From Planctomycetaceae bacterium (GTDB lineage Bacteria > Planctomycetota > Planctomycetia > Planctomycetales > Planctomycetaceae): a stretch of 6,308 nucleotides of DNA. A model generated the notes under the pieces. The model ran no database searches and was not told the DNA's origin. It saw nothing but the letters and a program-made list of their open reading frames with translations. The DNA is taken from the NCBI GenBank assembly GCA_020426425.1, contig JAGQQB010000219.1, forward strand, positions 1 to 6,308, in the 5' to 3' direction. Position numbers and translations under genes: made by a program. Positions 3,756-6,308 of the stretch are shown in pieces; the stretch's first letter is position 1, and the number at the start of each line of letters is the position of its first letter.

Positions 3756-6308
3756 ATGTCGATCCGCGTCGCGCTCCATCACGCAACCAAGTACCAGTAC
3801 GATCGTCGCGTCACGCTCGGGCCGCAGGTGGTCCGGCTGCGGCCCGCCGCGCATTGCCGCACACCGGTGGTCAGTTACTCGTTGACGATTGAACCGAAAA
3901 CGCACTTCGTCAACTGGATGCAGGATCCCCATGGGAACTTTGAGGCGCGGCTGGTGTTTCCCGAGCCGACGCAGTCGTTCGAGGTGACGGTCGATCTGGT
4001 TGCGGAATTGACGGTGATTAACCCGTTCGACTTCTTCATCGAAGAATCTGCCGAAGACTTTCCGTTTACATACGATCCCGAATTGCGAAAGACGTTGGCG
4101 CCGTACCTGGAGCAACTCCCGGCGACGCCTCGGTTCGCGAGGTATCTGGCCGCAATCGATCGGACGAAACGCCGGTCGGTCTCCTTCATCGTCGATCTGA
4201 ATCAGCAGTTGCAGCGTGATATTGGCTACGTCATTCGGATGGAGCCGGGCGTACAGACGCCGGAGGAGACACTGACCAGCGGAACCGGTTCCTGTCGGGA
4301 TTCCGCCTGGCTGGCCGTGCAACTCCTGCGGCACATCGGTCTGGCGGCCCGGTTTGTCTCGGGGTACCTCATTCAACTCGTGCCCGATCAGAAACCGCTC
4401 GAAGGACCGGAAGGCCCGGCTCAGGACTTCACCGATCTACACGCCTGGGCGGAAGTCTATCTGCCTGGAGCGGGCTGGGTGGGGCTTGATCCCACGTCCG
4501 GTTTGTTGACCGGGGAAGGGCATCTCCCGTTGGCCGCGACACCGGCGCCGCAACTGGCGGCCCCGATTTCGGGAGCGGTCGACACGTGCGAAGTCGAGTT
4601 TGATTTCAGCATGTCGATCTCGCGAATCCATGAAGATCCGCGCGTCACCAAGCCCTACACGCCCGAACAGTGGCACCAGATTGATGCCGTAGGGCATCAG
4701 GTGGACGAGTCGCTGCGCTCGCGCGACGTCCGCTTGACCATGGGAGGCGAACCGACCTTCGTCTCCATCGACGACATGGAATCGCCCGAGTGGAACACCG
4801 CTGCGGTGGGAGTTCACAAACAGCAATTGTCCGATCGACTTGTGCGGCGTTTACGGGATCGGTTTGCTCCGCAAGGGGTGCTGCATTTTGGACAGGGGAA
4901 GTGGTATCCCGGGGAGCCGCTGCCGCGTTGGGCCTATTCCTACATCTGGCGAAACGATGGCGAACCGATCTGGGACCGCGCCGACCTGCTGGCCGACGTT
5001 GGGGTGCGTGGGAATTGTACGCACGAAGAGGGACTCGAATTCCTGTCGGCGTTTTGCGGCAATCTGGGAATTAGTGCCAAGTGGATTCGGGCGGCACATG
5101 AAGACATCTGGCATGTGATTGAGCAAGAACAGAAACTTCCGATCGACGTCGATCCTCGCGAGTTCGAACTGGATGATCCACGGCAACGGCAGGAGCTTGC
5201 TCGATTGATTGAGCGGGGCGGTGCGCTGACTCCCTCGGGCTATGTACTGCCACTGACGAAAGCGTGGTGGCAAGCCAAGGCGGGCTGGACCTCGGGGCCG
5301 TGGCCATTCCGCTCCGAACGTCTGTTCCTGATCCCCGGCGATTCCCCCGTCGGCTTGCGATTGCCACTTGACTCGCTACCCGTCAGCAGCATCAGCAGTC
5401 GAACCATTTATGCGGTCGACCCCTTTGATGGCCGCGTCCCGTTGCCGGGGTACGCGGAGATTCGCCGAGCCGCTCGTGACCTGCGTCTGCGAGAGGTCGC
5501 GGAGTCCCGCATTACCGAACAGCAACGCACCACGGACATCGGTGTCGACCAACCCAGCCCCGACGACCTGGAACCTTTGGGAGTCGTCGCCACCGCCATG
5601 TGTGTCGAGGCACGCGATGGTCGGCTGCATGTCTTCCTGCCACCAGTGGCGCGACTGGAGGACTGGTTGGAATTGGTCAATGTGGCCGAGCAAACGGCGG
5701 AAGAGGTCGAGTTGCCTGTGGTGCTTGAGGGGTACATGCCGCCGCACGATTCGCGCATCAGCATGATCAAGGTGACGCCCGACCCGGGCGTGATTGAGGT
5801 GAACGTGCATCCCGCCGCGAACTGGGATGAGTTGAAGAGCATCACCTGTGGAATTTACGAAGAGGCGCGGCAGGCACGACTGGGGACCGAGAAGTTTCAA
5901 CTCGATGGACGGCACACTGGGACCGGCGGAGGCAATCACATTGTCCTGGGGGGGGCGACGCCCGCCGACAGTCCATTTCTCCGCCGACCGCACCTGCTGC
6001 GAAGTTTCGTGGCGTATTGGAACAACCATCCGTCGCTGTCGTATCTGTTCTCGGGCATGTTCATCGGCCCCACCAGCCAGGCGCCGAGGACGGACGAAGG
6101 CCGTGCCGATGCCCTGTACGAACTCGAAATTGCGTTCCAGCAAATTCCCTATCAGGCCGAGCTTCCCAATTGGATTGTCGACCGAGTGTTCCGCAATTTG
6201 TTGATTGATCTGACCGGGAACACGCATCGTGCCGAGATTTGCATCGACAAGCTCTACTCTCCCGACCATTCCGCTGGTCGGCTCGGGCTGGTGGAACTAC
6301 GCGGGTTC
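3756..6308 (+). CDS. Transglutaminase-like/DUF2126 fusion, 3' end cut by the window
   Basis: The frame is open from ATG 3756 to the right edge, 851 codons without a stop. Full-length relatives are about 1,100 residues, so roughly 250 are missing. Domain order: bacterial transglutaminase N-terminal domain (about 1-80, including HHATKYQYDR and WMQDPHGN); a transglutaminase-like papain-fold core with the complete triad C180 (GSCRD), H229 (LHAWAEVY) and D245 (LDPTSG); a linker with the family signature RIHEDPRVTKPY; then DUF2126 from about residue 320 (LTMGGEPTFVS, 327-337). DUF2126 has been proposed to be a circularly permuted glutamine synthetase-like ligase. Candidate active-site stretches are IEVNVHP (E681, N683, H685), HTGTGGGNH (720-728) and APRTDEGR (776-783). 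The expected role is making or processing an amide-linked peptide with the upstream ATP-grasp protein. No signal peptide or membrane helix is seen. The 71-base gap before it has no Shine-Dalgarno site, so it may be translated by coupling or as an unled start. Confidence 0.92.
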   Translation, partial: MSIRVALHHATKYQYDRRVTLGPQVVRLRPAAHCRTPVVSYSLTIEPKTHFVNWMQDPHGNFEARLVFPEPTQSFEVTVDLVAELTVINPFDFFIEESAEDFPFTYDPELRKTLAPYLEQLPATPRFARYLAAIDRTKRRSVSFIVDLNQQLQRDIGYVIRMEPGVQTPEETLTSGTGSCRDSAWLAVQLLRHIGLAARFVSGYLIQLVPDQKPLEGPEGPAQDFTDLHAWAEVYLPGAGWVGLDPTSGLLTGEGHLPLAATPAPQLAAPISGAVDTCEVEFDFSMSISRIHEDPRVTKPYTPEQWHQIDAVGHQVDESLRSRDVRLTMGGEPTFVSIDDMESPEWNTAAVGVHKQQLSDRLVRRLRDRFAPQGVLHFGQGKWYPGEPLPRWAYSYIWRNDGEPIWDRADLLADVGVRGNCTHEEGLEFLSAFCGNLGISAKWIRAAHEDIWHVIEQEQKLPIDVDPREFELDDPRQRQELARLIERGGALTPSGYVLPLTKAWWQAKAGWTSGPWPFRSERLFLIPGDSPVGLRLPLDSLPVSSISSRTIYAVDPFDGRVPLPGYAEIRRAARDLRLREVAESRITEQQRTTDIGVDQPSPDDLEPLGVVATAMCVEARDGRLHVFLPPVARLEDWLELVNVAEQTAEEVELPVVLEGYMPPHDSRISMIKVTPDPGVIEVNVHPAANWDELKSITCGIYEEARQARLGTEKFQLDGRHTGTGGGNHIVLGGATPADSPFLRRPHLLRSFVAYWNNHPSLSYLFSGMFIGPTSQAPRTDEGRADALYELEIAFQQIPYQAELPNWIVDRVFRNLLIDLTGNTHRAEICIDKLYSPDHSAGRLGLVELRGF

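Noticed and set aside
3678..4376. A 232-residue minus-strand open frame
   Set aside because: It is antisense to the transglutaminase domain, has an Arg-rich composition and shows no family motif.
5929..5942. GAGGCAATCACAT, shared with the gap near 2575-2587
   Set aside because: The copy near 5930 encodes the conserved Gly-Gly-Asn-His loop of DUF2126, so the 13-base match is most simply chance.
5948..5955. Run of eight G bases (and seven at 1273-1279) as possible phase-variation tracts
   Set aside because: Both lie in frames that continue with family-like sequence on either side, so there is no sign of frameshifting. Such runs are expected from Gly codons in GC-rich DNA.
5376..6269. A 297-residue minus-strand open frame
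   Set aside because: It is the antisense shadow of the DUF2126 coding region, whose plus-strand protein is clearly conserved in type.
1..6308. tRNA, rRNA, CRISPR array, riboswitch or attachment site
   Set aside because: No cloverleaf, regular spaced repeats or recognisable RNA motif was seen on either strand by reading; no covariance-model search could be run.

Overview
The window most likely comes from a moderately GC-rich bacterium, probably of the Planctomycetota. That guess rests on the type of protein tail at the left edge, the particular versions of the three large proteins on the right, and the mixed use of Shine-Dalgarno sites. No rRNA or other marker gene is present to prove it. All genes I can support lie on the plus strand.

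Left part (1-1081) is a patchwork. It opens with the last 61 codons of a membrane protein ending in a C-terminal transmembrane helix (stop at 186-188). A non-coding stretch of about 180 bases follows, holding a small hairpin and a 7-bp inverted repeat around a TTGACA hexamer. Next comes a DUF1963 (YwqG-like) gene with a good ribosome binding site at 354-359. It is broken after about 108 codons, where it runs straight into the last ~80 codons of a transposase of ISKra4-like type in another frame (683-934). This looks like an old insertion followed by deletion, leaving two gene ends joined near 683-692.

Right part (1082-6308) is a three-gene set: a circularly permuted ATP-grasp protein (DUF404/DUF407, 493 aa), an Alpha-E (DUF403) helical protein (334 aa) and a very large transglutaminase-DUF2126 protein. 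The third gene starts at 3756 and runs off the right edge, with 851 codons visible and no stop. It is the largest gene in the window. Comparative genomics (Iyer, Abhiman, Burroughs and Aravind, 2009) predicted that this set, often with an NTN-hydrolase (Anbu-type) peptidase, makes and attaches a peptide tag. The permuted ATP-grasp and a permuted glutamine synthetase-like domain (DUF2126) would be the two amide-bond-forming ligases, Alpha-E the partner and the transglutaminase-like domain a peptidase or transferase. As far as I know its product and targets remain biochemically undefined. The key residues I can read are intact, so the system looks functional.

The three genes are separated by 116 and 71 bases and are probably co-transcribed. 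A 22-codon reading frame with a near-perfect Shine-Dalgarno site sits in the first gap and could be a coupling or leader peptide. No Anbu gene, tRNA, rRNA or CRISPR array is visible.
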